Shown here: one piece after another, positions 1 through 10,783 of the stretch
Numbering within the stretch: position 1 is the stretch's first letter
Layout of the letters: each line of letters opens with the position of its first letter
Assembly: GCA_007922195.1 (NCBI GenBank)
Contig: ML681990.1
Span: 40,375,557 to 40,439,556 of the forward strand
Length of the DNA stretch: 64,000 nt
DNA from: Podocnemis expansa
Taxonomy: Eukaryota > Chordata > Testudines > Podocnemididae
Reading direction: 5' to 3'
Notes under the pieces: generated by a model
Seen by the model: the letters and a program-made list of their open reading frames with translations, nothing else
Database searches by the model: none
Told to the model about the DNA's origin: nothing
Translations under genes and position numbers: made by a program

Positions 1-670
1 ATATTCAAGCTCCTTATTCTGGAAAAAATGTCACTGCAATTAAACTTGCTTCTAGATTAAAGAATGCTGATGAATACCCTGTGTATTAATTATAATACTG
101 CACTGAAGATAACTCATGCAGACAAGCCACATTTCCCTTTCAATCAAAAATGACAAAAAAAAGGGGGGGGGAACTATAGGGTCTCCTGAAGTTCCCCCTT
201 TTTAAAAGGGGCTTTTGTTTTGAATTTGTATAGAAGAGCTATCCATGAGATTGACAGAAATGACCAATAAGGGCAGATCAATTCCCGTCCGTGCCTTAAC
301 TCCCACTCTGTAACATGGAGGGAAGGATTCTTTCCCAAGATGGAAACTACTGTGTAAATTCTTATTACTAACTATAATAAATGGAATCATTTTCTATAGC
401 AGCCATGGCATGACATAGTCCCAAATATCATATTGATCTCAGGTAATACAATTGTACTGGAGTTATAAAATATCTGTGGACTGGACCCATGTGAAAAAAT
501 AAGACAGATTCTAGTTTAGGCCAAAGTTTTGGCCCCTGTTATGCCCTCTTTGTGCTGCTTGGTTAAACAGGATTTCCTCTCTGTGGGGAAATCCCTATTT
601 AATATGAAACATCCTCAGCCATAGTAAAAGCCATTACAATCCAGTAGAATATAGAGTAGCCCAAAGGCTA
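1..670. other. Unassigned AT-rich sequence
   Basis: I recognise no gene or repeat here. There is an A-run and G-run near 155-172 and no long open frame. Confidence 0.4.
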
Positions 671-689
671 TGCTGCCCACTTTTATGGG

Positions 690-1080
690 ACCCCTGGCCT
701 AGAGCCCTGGCTCCCCCCATGGGTCCCCTCTTTCTGGGGCCACAGCTCCCCACCATCATGGCCTAGGGGTTGGTCTGCTGAGGGCAGGACTGGCAAGTAT
801 GTGGCTGCTGTGCTCTGGGGTGGGGCCAGCTGGCACGCAGACTGGCCTCTGGCATGGCCTTCCATGCCCCGCAGTGCTGCGGGGCAGCTGTGCCAAGGCC
901 CTGCAGCCAGCCACCTACCTCACCCAGAAGAGCAGCTAGTCCAGGGATGGGGTAGGATCACCATGGCCAGCCACGGCCTATGGCCTCATCCCCAGCACCA
1001 GCAACCGGTATTCTGCCCAGGACTTGAAATTAGGGGGGAAGTAGGGGATGGTGTGGGTGGGAGTTGGGGTGCTCACTAAA
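690..1080. other. GC-rich low-complexity block
   Basis: The block is rich in imperfect CTGGC and GGGG words and contains short overlapping frames on both strands. Base composition resembles the interiors of the hAT elements elsewhere in the window, but I could not find paired terminal repeats, so its class is open. Confidence 0.3.
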
Positions 1081-1159
1081 TTGGTATAACACTGTTACTA
1101 GCTGACAACTTGGGGATGTGGGGAAATTCAAGAGGGGGGTGTAGGGGGTTGTTAGGGAA

Positions 1160-1980
1160 ATCCCTGCCAGCAACCCAGTCCTGGCCTGTCAGTGCTGTGC
1201 TGACAGGGCTGGATAACCAAGGGTTTTGTGGGTTGCTGTCCAGGGCCTCCTTTCAGGCTGGGGCCTGGGGTAGAGCCTCGTAGATCTGTGGGTATCTGCT
1301 TCAGATCCACGGGTATCTACATCCATTGATTTGGATATCCACAGATCTGTTGTTGTGGATTGGAGCTCAGATGCAGATTCTATTTTTATCTGTCCAGGGT
1401 GCATTAGCTGCTGCCTTTGCTGCAGCTGGGGAGAGCAGTGAAAATGTTAAACAGCACAGTGGAGTACAGAGGAAATGCTCCAGCTAATCCCAGATCAGCT
1501 CTGCTTGTGGTCTGCCAGTTGATCAGAGAGTCACTCCCAGGAGCTTAGTTTACTGGCTAGTCCTGCCTCTGACTCCAGGATCCCCAGTGGCCAGTCCTCA
1601 CAGTCCACCACTTAGCTGGTCATGAGCAGCTACCCCTGGCCCCTTCCCCCACTGCTGGCCACCCAATCAGATGACTGGCAACTGCCACTGAACAGTTGAG
1701 TAATTTCAGCAGTCTGGCTTCCCTAGCCCAGGTGGAATAAAGATTGCTGAGATCAAGGCCAGGGAAGGCTCTGAACTACACAGCTGCTGGAAACTCCTTC
1801 CCTACTCCTCTGCACCCCCTCTGCCCCAAACCTCAGCTCAGCAAAGCCATGGCAGCCAGACAGAGGCCCTGCTCCTACAGTCAAAGCAGGAGCTGCTTTG
1901 GATCCTGCGTCAGATTCAGGCTGATAACGATCAGACGTGGATCCACATGTTTGTATCCATGCAGGGCTCTAGCCTGAGGC
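1160..1980. repeat. Possible degenerate transposon with GATCC-rich ends
   Basis: Near 1270-1350 and 1900-1975 the sequence carries related words built on GATCCACGGGTATC and its inverse. Both lie next to AGAGCC- or GGCTCTAG-type words that could be decayed terminal inverted repeats (TIRs). I could not define a target-site duplication. This is a weak, pattern-based call. Confidence 0.25.
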
Positions 1981-1999
1981 TGCAGCTGCTATAGCCCCT

Positions 2000-3170
2000 T
2001 GTAAAGGGGACATGCCCCAGCGGCACTGCCCCCCAGTGGGCAGGGCGCACTACACAGTGGGGTCAGGTTCAATCCCCGCCATGCTTTGGTGCCCTCCAGC
2101 ATGGCCAGGCGCGAATTGGAGTCTGACAGGCAGTAGCCTTCAGTTCTTTCGTATTAAGAGCTCTAGGTCTTCAACCGCAGAACAGGTAAGGCGAGTCCCA
2201 ATAACAGTTCTGGCCCTTCAACCCCAGCAGGGGGTAAGGCAAATCCCAATAGTACAGCTCCAGGCCTTCAACCCCAGCAGTCCAGACGGCAGCAGGGGAG
2301 GGAAGAGGAACGCAGGCCCGCCCGCTCCACTGCGTTCCAGCGCAGGGCCCTAGTAGTGGCAGGGACAAAGTGCCACTAGGTCAGCGGGGCTCCTGCCGAA
2401 ACACACTGACTCAGCTTACTGCACTGGGCTACTTCCTTCCCGGCTCCCCCCATTGGGTACCTTCGAGGTGGAGTTCCAGGTCCTCTGGATAAGTTCCCCG
2501 GGGTATCCCGGTCACCCCTTCACTGTCAACCAGAGGCAGGGCTGGCAGTTCATCTAAATCGTCCGCCCGTGGAAGCTCTTCCAAATCACAGGGTCCTGAG
2601 GCAGTCAGCTCTTCTCTGGCCTCCTCGGTGGAGGGAAGCTCTTCCAGATCCTCCTGAGCGTCCAGTGGGGACCGTTGCTCCAGGCTTTCTGCTGGCGGAA
2701 GCTCCTCTAGGTCCTCCCCGGGTATTTATCTCCAGAGGGTTCACCAGCCCACATACCCCATTGTTGCTTTCCCAGGGGGGAGGATCTCACCGCCAGTCAG
2801 GCCCTGGTGGCTCCCGGGGAGGGGAGCTCTCTCAGCTTCAGCAGCCATTTCCTTCTTTGATTCCCTCATAGCTGAGTGGTCTGGCCCCTTATATAGTCCT
2901 CCTGCTCCCGTGAGGCTTCACTTCGGTTCCAGGCTTGAACCCTTAGGCAACATCTCTTCAGGCCAGCAGGAGGAGCGCTGGCGACTAGCTACCTCCTGGC
3001 CGGCGGGTAGCTGTTCCTTCCTGCTACACCCCTGCATTAATCTGACTCTAGTGGGGCCTCAATTTGTCCCTGGCTGCCCTGAACATCAGAAAATGGTAAA
3101 CAGCTACCTTTGTCTTAGCTTTGCTCTATCCCCCTTACCCCATCTGTGTCAGGACCTGTGATGAAATTTG
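2000..3170 (-). mobile_element. Possible retroelement leader and partial coding segment
   Basis: On the minus strand a TATATAAGGGG box (around 2890) is followed by a short ATG frame of about 40 codons. Then comes an ATG-less open stretch (about 2455-2718) with three DLEELP peptide repeats plus a related DDLDELP. Downstream are two to three units of a roughly 48-bp DNA repeat (2160-2290). The order promoter, acidic repetitive frame, tandem repeat suits a decayed LTR or gag leader. It has no motif that names a family, and it could also be a decayed host exon. Confidence 0.3.
2157..2290 (-). repeat. Tandem repeat of about 48 bp, 2-3 units
   Basis: On the minus strand the word TGCTGGGGTTGAAGG recurs, followed each time by a TATTGGGA-TYGCCTTAC-type block. 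A third unit begins CTGCGGTTGAAGACC and is more diverged. Each full unit encodes a YWDxPY-like peptide in one frame. Confidence 0.65.
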
Positions 3171-3174
3171 GATA

Positions 3175-3640
3175 GACCCAGAGATCCAAATTTTGCAGTC
3201 CTTGCTTAAACCAAACTCTCATTAAGATTCATCCTGCTAGTAGCTTCAGATGCAATTTGCAGCACTGTGGATTTTATGGTAATCCAGCCCTTTTATCTTA
3301 AACTGTGCACCCAAAAAGAGAGACAACCAAAATGTTAAGTTACTTTTGAAAATATCAGCCATCATTCTCTATTCAGACATATAACTCTCATTGCCTTCAG
3401 AAAGTAAGGACTTCAGTGCTTGGTTTTTAAGGTGTAAAAGCCTGTTAGGCTCTTTGCTTTTTCTAATTGGGACAGAAGGATTCCATACATATTTTTTACA
3501 TTTCTTTTTTAAAATAAGCTACAACAATGTGCTAAACTTTTTCTACTGCCACAAACCAAATTATGCCATTCATTCTGGTCCTGTAGGGATGACTGAGAGA
3601 GTGCCGGCTGTCTAATTTAACAAGATTCTTCTCACTGAAG
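3175..3640. other. Unassigned AT-rich sequence
   Basis: I see no gene, paired terminal repeat or recognised repeat in this stretch. Confidence 0.4.
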
Positions 3641-4440
3641 TATCTAGGGGGAGAAAGTGGGTGAGGCAATATCCTTCATTGGACCAGCTTCTACTTGTGA
3701 GAGAGACAAGCTTTTGAGCCTATACATTGCTCCTCTTCAGGTGTGGGAAAGATACTCAGCATGTGATTGCTAAAAGACAAGGTAGAGCAGCTGTTTAGCT
3801 TAAGTAGTTAATATATATTTCAAGAGGCTGTCTAAGGTAAAGTAGCCTGTTAATACTCTCAAGTCATTGGGGATTTGGGGGGTGGAAAGGGGTTAGTGGG
3901 TTATACATTCTTGTAATAAGACAAAAATCCAGTGACTCAGTTCAGTCCATGATTTTTAGTGTCTAGCAAAGTTTTGAACTTAAGCTCCCAGAATTGCCTT
4001 GTGAAGGTGGTGTACAGGTTTTCTTTGAGGATGAAGACAAAGAGGCCAGATATGGGATGGTCGCTTAGTGAAAAGTGTTCCTACACAGCAAATAGGATGG
4101 ATTTGTTCTTTGTCATTTTGCTGTGTTTGTTCATTTAAGAGCATAGTGGTTGTCTGGTTTCACCTACATAGTTGTTGGGACATTTAGTGCACTGGATAGG
4201 GCACTCCACATGTTATCCTGGGCATGTGTGGGACTGATGCATCTAAAAATGTGGGTTATAGGGTGTGTTGATTATTGTAGCAGTGGAGATACATCTGCAG
4301 GTTTGCATTTGTTGTTCTCCCAGGGTCTGGTATTTCTCTGAGTTAGTGTGCCTCCAGTAGCTGGATGAATCTCAGTCCTTTGCTTCATAGCTTCAGTTCT
4401 AGATGAATAGATCTAGAGGTAAGTGTCAGCCGAAGGCTGC
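3641..4440 (-). mobile_element. Penelope-like element family 2, degraded 3' part
   Basis: Read on the minus strand, the end carries the PLE 3' hallmark: CCCACACCTGAAGAGGAGC, then an AAAGCTTGTCTCTCTCAC block, then a TTGGTCCAATGAAGGATATTGCCTCACCCAC-type tail. Upstream on that strand is a frameshifted trace of the endonuclease. A CPNNY-like segment is followed by a VKPDNH-like segment, with several stops between. The same family recurs at 5651-6300, 42321-43735 and 46200-46690. It is a dead copy. The 5' limit is uncertain. Confidence 0.7.
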
Positions 4441-5305
4441 ATAGACTAAAAGACAAAATGGTTGTGTAGCCGCTGCTTTTTATGTCTTCTGGCCTTTTCC
4501 ATTTTGCTTGTGGAAATTCACAAGAACAAGATGGACTCCAGAGTCACATGAGCAAGTAAGTCCTGGTGCCCCATCTGGCCTTTCCCTGGGCCCATTGTCC
4601 CTGAGAGTTTTGTTAATAGGCCATTAAGTAGGCTATTGCTATAGCCATCCAGTCTAGGGTGTGGCCCAGAAACATGAAACAAGTTAAAATGGAGATATAT
4701 CAAGCATTTTGATAATTTCCAATACAGACATGACACATACACGTATACAATCTAATCATTTTTAGTAAATTGTGACATTTTTATCAGTTTGTGGCATGCC
4801 ATATGTCATATAAATTATTTCAATTTTGACATATTGCTATGTATTCGTACCATATATGGTCCCCCCTAATTCAGCCAGCACCACAATGATTAAGACTGAG
4901 GTTTAGTCCAATGTGGGCTGTCCAGTTGAATGATTCTTTCTTCTTGTGACAGGCGGTGGGAATGTGGTGATTGTGGGTGGCGTTACCCTTGCTGTGAAAG
5001 AATTCTTTGTAGCAGAGTTGGTGGAAGAATTTTTTTTAGTTCTCCACATGTTAAGATGGTACTGTGTTGCAGGGCAGACATGCAGCCCCTTGGAGAGTAC
5101 ATAAAATTCAGCTTTTGTTAGGAGTAGTCTTGATAAACTGATGCTGATGGGGTATCATGTAGGGTCCATGTGGTGGGTCCTGGTGCCATGGTTTCTCCCA
5201 AAGATGGTGTTTTGTGGGTTATGGAGTTGTTATAGGTGGTTCAACTTTTTATTTTTGTGTTTGATGTCTGTCAAGTTTTTTTAGTTGTTCTGGGTTTATT
5301 GCATG
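4441..5305. other. Unassigned, possibly further PLE remains
   Basis: The sequence is AT-moderate with no intact frame. Its position between PLE fragments suggests decayed PLE coding sequence, but I see no motif that proves it. Confidence 0.25.
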
Positions 5306-5390
5306 ATTGCAAGATAAGATTCCTGATTCTTTATACTCCCTTGCATTTATTTCCCCCCCATTTGCTAAGTTCCCCATCTTCATTGTGCCC
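5306..5390 (+). mobile_element. Short fragment of PLE family 1 3' UTR
   Basis: The words CTGATTCTTTATACTCCC and TTGCATTTATTTCC match the 3' UTR of the PLE copies at 42391-43482 and 58395-59706. It is truncated on both sides. Confidence 0.5.
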
Positions 5391-5650
5391 AGGGGCCCAG
5401 TTGGCCTGTGCTGTAATCCGCCCCTATGAGTTCTACCTAAGTTTTTCTGAAGTCTTTCTGCAGAGCTGCTCAGGATATTTGCAGTTGTATGTCTTGATCA
5501 GCTGGTTATAGATGGTGAGACTTCTGGGAACTATGTCTTGTTTTCTTGCATTTGCTGAGGAAGCAGATGTCACTGTTAAGTTCAGCTTTCTTTTTCTCTC
5601 TGTTATGGAGTTTTCATTTCAGATGGCAAAATTTGGTATTTTCCATTGTT

Positions 5651-5843
5651 GTATGCAGTATTTTTGTATCCATGTTGATCCTGGGATATTAGAGAGACAA
5701 GATGGGACATGTAAGAGTGTTGCAACTAAATAGCAGGTGGAACAGATTTTTACCATAAGGAGTTGCATATATTTATGGGACCATTCAAAATGGAGTGGCC
5801 TATTAACACCACTTCAGCCACAGAATTAGAGAGAGAGAGAGAG

Positions 5844-5879
<36 letters not shown>

Positions 5880-6300
5880 TGAGAGAGAGAGAGAAAGAGA
5901 GAGAGAGATTACTGGGTTATAGACTGTTCTAAGAAATACTCATCCTGAAAGGAAACCTGCTCAACATCTTGAAGTGATAAGCCGGGGAGCTTGATTTTGC
6001 TTGAACACTAAAAAGCATGGACTTCATAGACAGGATTTATGGATTATTACAACAATCAACCCCCCCCCCAAGCGACCCTATATGTAGTTGGAGAGGCATT
6101 AAAGAGCCACTTCTTCTGTCTCCTGAAATATATTGCTTGCTTCACAATTTGTTCCATTTAGTTGTATCTAACTATAGCACTGAGTATCTTTCCCACACCT
6201 GAAGAAGACGTCTGTATAGCTTGAAAGCTTTTTCTATCTCACCAACAGAAGTTGCTCTAATGCCCTGGGACCAAACACATCTACAAAAAGGCTGCATACA
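5651..6300. mobile_element. Head-to-head pair of PLE family 2 3' ends
   Basis: The left arm starts GTATGCAGTATTTTTG and continues with CTGGGATATTAGAGAGACAAG, the reverse complement of a family-2 tail. The right arm ends in the forward tail: CCCACACCTGAAGAAGACG, then CTCACCAACAGAAGTTGC, CTGGGACC and GCTGCATAC. The two arms point outward, so the unit is an inverted repeat with a degraded centre. A compound microsatellite lies inside the left arm. Confidence 0.7.
5829..5908. repeat. Compound (GA)n(GT)n(GA)n microsatellite
   Basis: A GA run (5829-5847) is followed by a GT run (to 5876), a short T stretch and a second GA run (5881-5908, one AAA interruption). It lies within the left arm of a PLE palindrome. 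Confidence 0.95.
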
Positions 6301-6985
6301 ACACCAACATCTAGAAACTGAAATAATTTGACTGTTTTCTTTAGTGAATTAGCTAATACCACAGTAAATGGGGTAATCAAACTAAAAGCTTGTTTTTGAT
6401 TTCATGTATTGAAAAATCAGCATATCAATACATTTCTTTAAATTCAGATATGATTGTATGGATATTAATCGTCACACAATACTGCCATCCAGTGTCTAGT
6501 CAGAATAGCAGGAGGCAGGAAAATAAGAGCTTCATGTGTTATGTGATTGATTAGTCTTTCTCTGTACTGTGTTGGGAACGCTTATCTTCTGGTTATCAAG
6601 AAAAAAAAAGAAGAAGAAGAAAACAAAAGAACATGTGTACTACATTGTAGAAACTGATACATTTTATAATGGCTATTAGTATGCAAACATTTAAAACATA
6701 ATCCGAGGCACTGAAGATGTAAATCTGACTGGGGAAAGCAAAAGGTAGTGATACTGTGCCCTCTGATTTTTAAGAAAGAGACTGTATTCATTTGAAATTT
6801 GCTAAGCCAGTGTAACCCGCATGCTTTAAACTGCAGCCTTTGCCTTTTTTTAAGCCCAAAGAAAGGGAAAATATTATTACCAGGGAAGACTTGCTTTTTG
6901 TTTGAATCCTGTGTGTAATAGCACGATCAGCCCTGGTACCCTTTTCACGGAAGACTCGTGGGCTTCCCTCTGGTGCCGATACACA
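6301..6985. other. Unassigned sequence with an A/GAA-rich tract
   Basis: There is an A- and GAA-rich tract at 6600-6625. I recognise no gene or repeat family otherwise. Confidence 0.35.
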
Positions 6986-7417
6986 CAGGGCCAGCTCAAG
7001 GGGTTGTGGTTCCTCAAGCCAGCTTTTGCTTTTGTGCCCCCCCCAGAGTTGGGGGTGCAGAACCTGGCCTCTGCTCTGGGCTGGCTTGCCCTGTCCACAG
7101 GGTGGGGAGCAGCCAGCCTGGGGCAGAGAGGGCCAGCCCAGAGGCCGGACTTTGCTCTTCCGCCCCTCTTCTTGGCCAGCTGTTCTGCCATAGGGATGGG
7201 GAGGGCCAGACCAGCAGATGGGCAGGACAGTGGAGTCCATCACATGAGCTGGCCTGCTCTGCCCCAGGGGGCAGAGTGGCTGGCTCAAGGGAGGAGTGGG
7301 AGTATGGGGTCCAGCTTCTGGACCGGCCCAACACACCCTACCCCCGGCATGGCGGCATCCCTAAGCTGTGGCGCAATGAGCCGGTGCCACACTAGCTCAT
7401 TGCTAAAGCAAGCCCTA
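6986..7417. mobile_element. hAT-like non-autonomous element (CAGGGCCAGC family)
   Basis: The left end is CAGGGCCAGCTCAAGG. The right end, reversed, is TAGGGCTTGCTTTAG, a degraded match. Flanks show an 8-bp TSD with 7 of 8 identity: GATACACA (6978-6985) and GATACCCA (7418-7425). The interior is GC-rich and non-coding; the overlapping frames on both strands are composition artefacts. Eight-bp TSDs are the hAT signature. Confidence 0.65.
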
Positions 7418-7622
7418 GATACCCATGCTCTTTATTTATAGTGTTGCTGCTTTTTCTACTACACAATCCAGCCCTTCTGGCTCTGGGATGCTGGGTTCCT
7501 CATCGTTGCTGACCTTGAGGCAAATTGACTGCAGCATTCCAGCCCTCCTCTCTGGCCATATTGCCCCTGCTTTCTGTCCCTAGTTGGATTATATCTTCCT
7601 GTACCTAGGGGATATAAGTCCC

Positions 7623-7762
7623 AAATGGGTAGCCATGTTAGTCCATTCTGTAAATTTCCCCATCTTCAAAGCGTCTGACAAAGTGGGATTTTCTCCCACA
7701 GAAGCTCATGTGATAAATAAATTTGTTAGTTTTTAAGTACCACATGGCTCCTCACTTGTTTT
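7623..7762. mobile_element. PLE family 1 3' end, internally deleted inverted pair
   Basis: It starts with the minus-strand terminus GGGTAGCCATGTTAGTCC and passes directly into a plus-strand 3' end with CTTCAAAGCGTCTGAC, GGGATTTTCTCCCAC, AGAAGCTCATG and TTTGTTAG. Both termini belong to the same family, so the left arm is nearly all deleted. Confidence 0.7.
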
Positions 7763-9065
7763 CCAGGGGGCATGGTTGCTCTTGATTGCCTACTTAGTGT
7801 TATCTCAGCCACATCCTACTTAGTTCCTACAGCTGTGGGGCCCTGCAGACCTGCTCTTCTCCCAGTCTAGGCTGTTGACAGGAGCAGGGAGAGACTTGGA
7901 GTTGGGTTAGCTCTCTCCATTCTGCCACATTTTGCATTATTGCCAACCCCACATGTTCAAAATCATGAGCCAGATTCATCAAAAATCATGAGATTATTTA
8001 AAATAATGGAATTGTTCTTTTTATTTGCCCTTTGCTTTTTGAGCCTTTAGTGTGCATTAGGGTCACAAATTGAAGCTTTCTTCACAGCCCACAAGTGCTG
8101 AAACTTCATTTTCTTTAGGAATGAAGGTGGAAATCATCACATATCCACTTGATTCCAGGAACTTTAAGGAAAACAACAATCATAATGAGACACATGATAT
8201 AGTCATGAGTTGACAACAATGACTGTGTGTCTTCACTCATGTAGAGAACAGGGCAGAGCAGGACATTCCAGCTGGAACCATCCAGAAATAAGGTGGTGTT
8301 TATTGACTACTCGATCGCTGGGTACTCTTTTTCTGAAGCTCTATAGAAAGTTTCTATCAATGCTGACTGGAAGTTTTCCAGTGAAATGGTTTTTATTGAA
8401 AAAGGCAGTTTCTGAATAATCACAATTTCCCACAGGATAGCTTCAATTTTGCAGAATTTTTTGGTTGTCCCAATGGAAGAAATTGAAACAAAATATTTTG
8501 TTTTGGATCTATTTGACTCAAAGTACATTGTGGTTTTAACTGACCCAAAATGTTCCATTTCACATCAGTTCAAAATTCAATTGCATCTTCCTGTCGTGCC
8601 ACATTGCCTCATGCGAGTTGTAGTTTAGGTGCCAGGTGCCCTATTTTCTCCTGTGAATCAGGGTCCCTAACCAATGACTCCCATGATGCAACATGTTTTC
8701 CCCACTAACCAAGCTATGTGATGCATCATGGAAATCACATGACTGCAGATGCATTAGGGAAGATGAAGTCTGGTCAGAGCTTGGGGAGTTTAAAAAAAAA
8801 TCTAGTGGACTTCATGGCTGATTGATGCAGGGTCAAGAAATCTGTCTATTTTCATGGTTGGGTTCCAACACCTAGAGAATTTGGATGGGGTGACTGTTAT
8901 TCCTTCTTTACCTACTATGGAAGCCCCAGTTAAAGAATTTATTCCCCCTAAATGCTACAGAACCTATAGAATTTACATTTTACCATTAACCAACTGTCTT
9001 CAAGTGAAATTTTTGTCTGTTAAAAAGAGAGAAGCTGCTCAAGTGAGGTGAAAGTTTGTAGGTCC
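7763..9065. other. Unassigned sequence
   Basis: No intact gene is visible. Around 8590-8760 words such as CCCATGATGCAACATG and GATGCATCATGG recur in both orientations and hint at a decayed inverted-repeat transposon, but I could not set its ends. Confidence 0.3.
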
Positions 9066-9849
9066 TTAAGAACATAAAAATATCCAATGCTAGATCACAC
9101 AAATGGTCCATCTAGTCCAGCATTCTGTCTTCCAGCTATGACTGGTGCCAGATGCTTCAGAGGCACTTGCTAACTGATTCATCCTCTACTGCAGTGGTTC
9201 CCAATGTGTGGTTCGTGGACCCCTGGGGGTCTGCAGAGGCATTGCAGGGGAGTCCCTGGTCAGTGGCATCACTGGGACTGGCAGTGGCGGCTTTTGGGGT
9301 AGGCGAAACAGGCAGCTGTTTAGGGCCCCAAGCAATAAGGGGCCTCAGTTTGGTGGAAAGAAATGAAAATATGGAAAAATATAAAAATTGTTCCCATCTA
9401 GCAGAGCTAGTAGGGCTGGAAGCTTAAGACCTTTTCGGTCTTGGCTCATTAAGGCAAACTATCATTAGGATCTGCGCTTCCTCTGAATTGCAGATTTCAC
9501 TATTATCTGCCCGTTACCTTCACACTGCCATGTTAAAAAAAAGCAGGAGAAAACAACAGACAGCACAACAGAAGGAACTTTTCCAGTGGTTTAGTTCCTC
9601 AGTGTGGCCATTTATTCTGCCATTTTTTAATTTTGTGAAATATTGCCTTTTCCTTTTCTTTTTTAATTATTCTTCTTTTTCCTTTTCAACAATTTTTAAT
9701 TTGGCTTTGGTTAGCTCAGGTTACCAGGTAGGTCCATATAGGCTGCCACATATAAATACAGTGCTGCCCTCAGGCAGTCATTACAGTTGTGTGTGATGTC
9801 TGTGCTGTTTGTATTTCTTTTGGTAAGTAATTTTTTAGCTTCTTTTGTA

Positions 9850-10288
9850 CAGTGGGGACCTGTTACTGTGTGACCAGTTTGCGCAAGGAGCCAGTTAACG
9901 TGCGCTAGCGTCATGTGCCCCCAAGGCCCCAAATTAACGCATGGGTCTTGTTAATGCACGTTGCGTAAATGGGACCAGGAGCATCACTGCCTTAGGGATG
10001 GACCCTGGGCACCGGCTCAGGCCCGCTCCCCGGCCCTGATTCTGTGCTGGGGTCTGACCCAGCCTCAGGTGCCTGCTGCCACCAGCCTGGCCCTGGATCC
10101 CCGGCTGGGGACAGGGCAGTAACCGGCAGCTGCGGGAGGACTGGCCTGGGATGGGGCTGGAAGCGGCTGTTGCTGCTGCTGCCTGAGGCTGGGTCAGCGA
10201 CTTTCTGGTCCCGTTTACTGTGGGCTGGTTTACATGTGGTTGCCGGGGGCGTGTCCCCCGATACCCATGCATAAATGGGTCCCCACTG
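9850..10288. mobile_element. Tc1/mariner (Tigger-like) non-autonomous element
   Basis: Terminal inverted repeats CAGTGGGGACC and GGTCCCCACTG are 11 identical bases, flanked by TA dinucleotides at 9848-9849 and 10289-10290. A TA duplication with CAGT-type ends is the Tc1/mariner-pogo signature. At 439 bp there is no room for a transposase. It is the youngest layer of the four-level nest. Confidence 0.75.
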
Positions 10289-10714
10289 TACTTACTATTT
10301 AATATTTTGGAGGGGGCCAGAGTCTTGTAAACTTGAGTGGTTCAGGGAATTTCATTGAAATTTGGTGTTTTTCATTTATAGCTACACACTAGAAATCTTT
10401 TCTCTTATTTTTATTTATTATAACTATTTGTATTAAATGTCTAGTACACCTAAACCCAAGCCTATATAAAAGATCTGAAAGATTTGACTGCCAAAATTTT
10501 AAATGTGATGTTTTAGTTATTTTTGAGCCATCATTAATTTTCCACTTTTTATTTATTAATTAATGCACATACTTTTCTTAAAAAAACTAAATATTCATTT
10601 TAACTTTGTAGTTCAGCATTAGCTCATTTATGTTAAGTGAACAATGATCAACTGGCAAGCTTCATGATGGAAAGATCTTTAAAAATATCATACCCAAGAA
10701 TAATTTACCTGTTC

Positions 10715-10783
10715 TAGAGGGATAGTCATGTTAGTCTGTTTCAGAAAAACAAACAAAGAGTCCTGGGGGGGGGGGGGGGGGGG
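10715..10783 (-). mobile_element. Truncated PLE family 1 terminus with G-run
   Basis: The words GGGATAGTCATGTTAGTCTG and AACAAACAAAGAGTCCTG match the outward PLE terminus. It ends abruptly in 19 consecutive G (10765-10783), where an assembly or sequencing error is also possible. Confidence 0.6.

Noticed and set aside
6788..7441. Frames of 179 and 182 codons on opposite strands
   Set aside because: They cross a TSD-bounded hAT and read GC-rich composition; no domain is visible.
10765..10783. G-run as a G-quadruplex regulator
   Set aside because: It is the broken end of a PLE fragment inside nested transposons, and homopolymer length is prone to assembly error.
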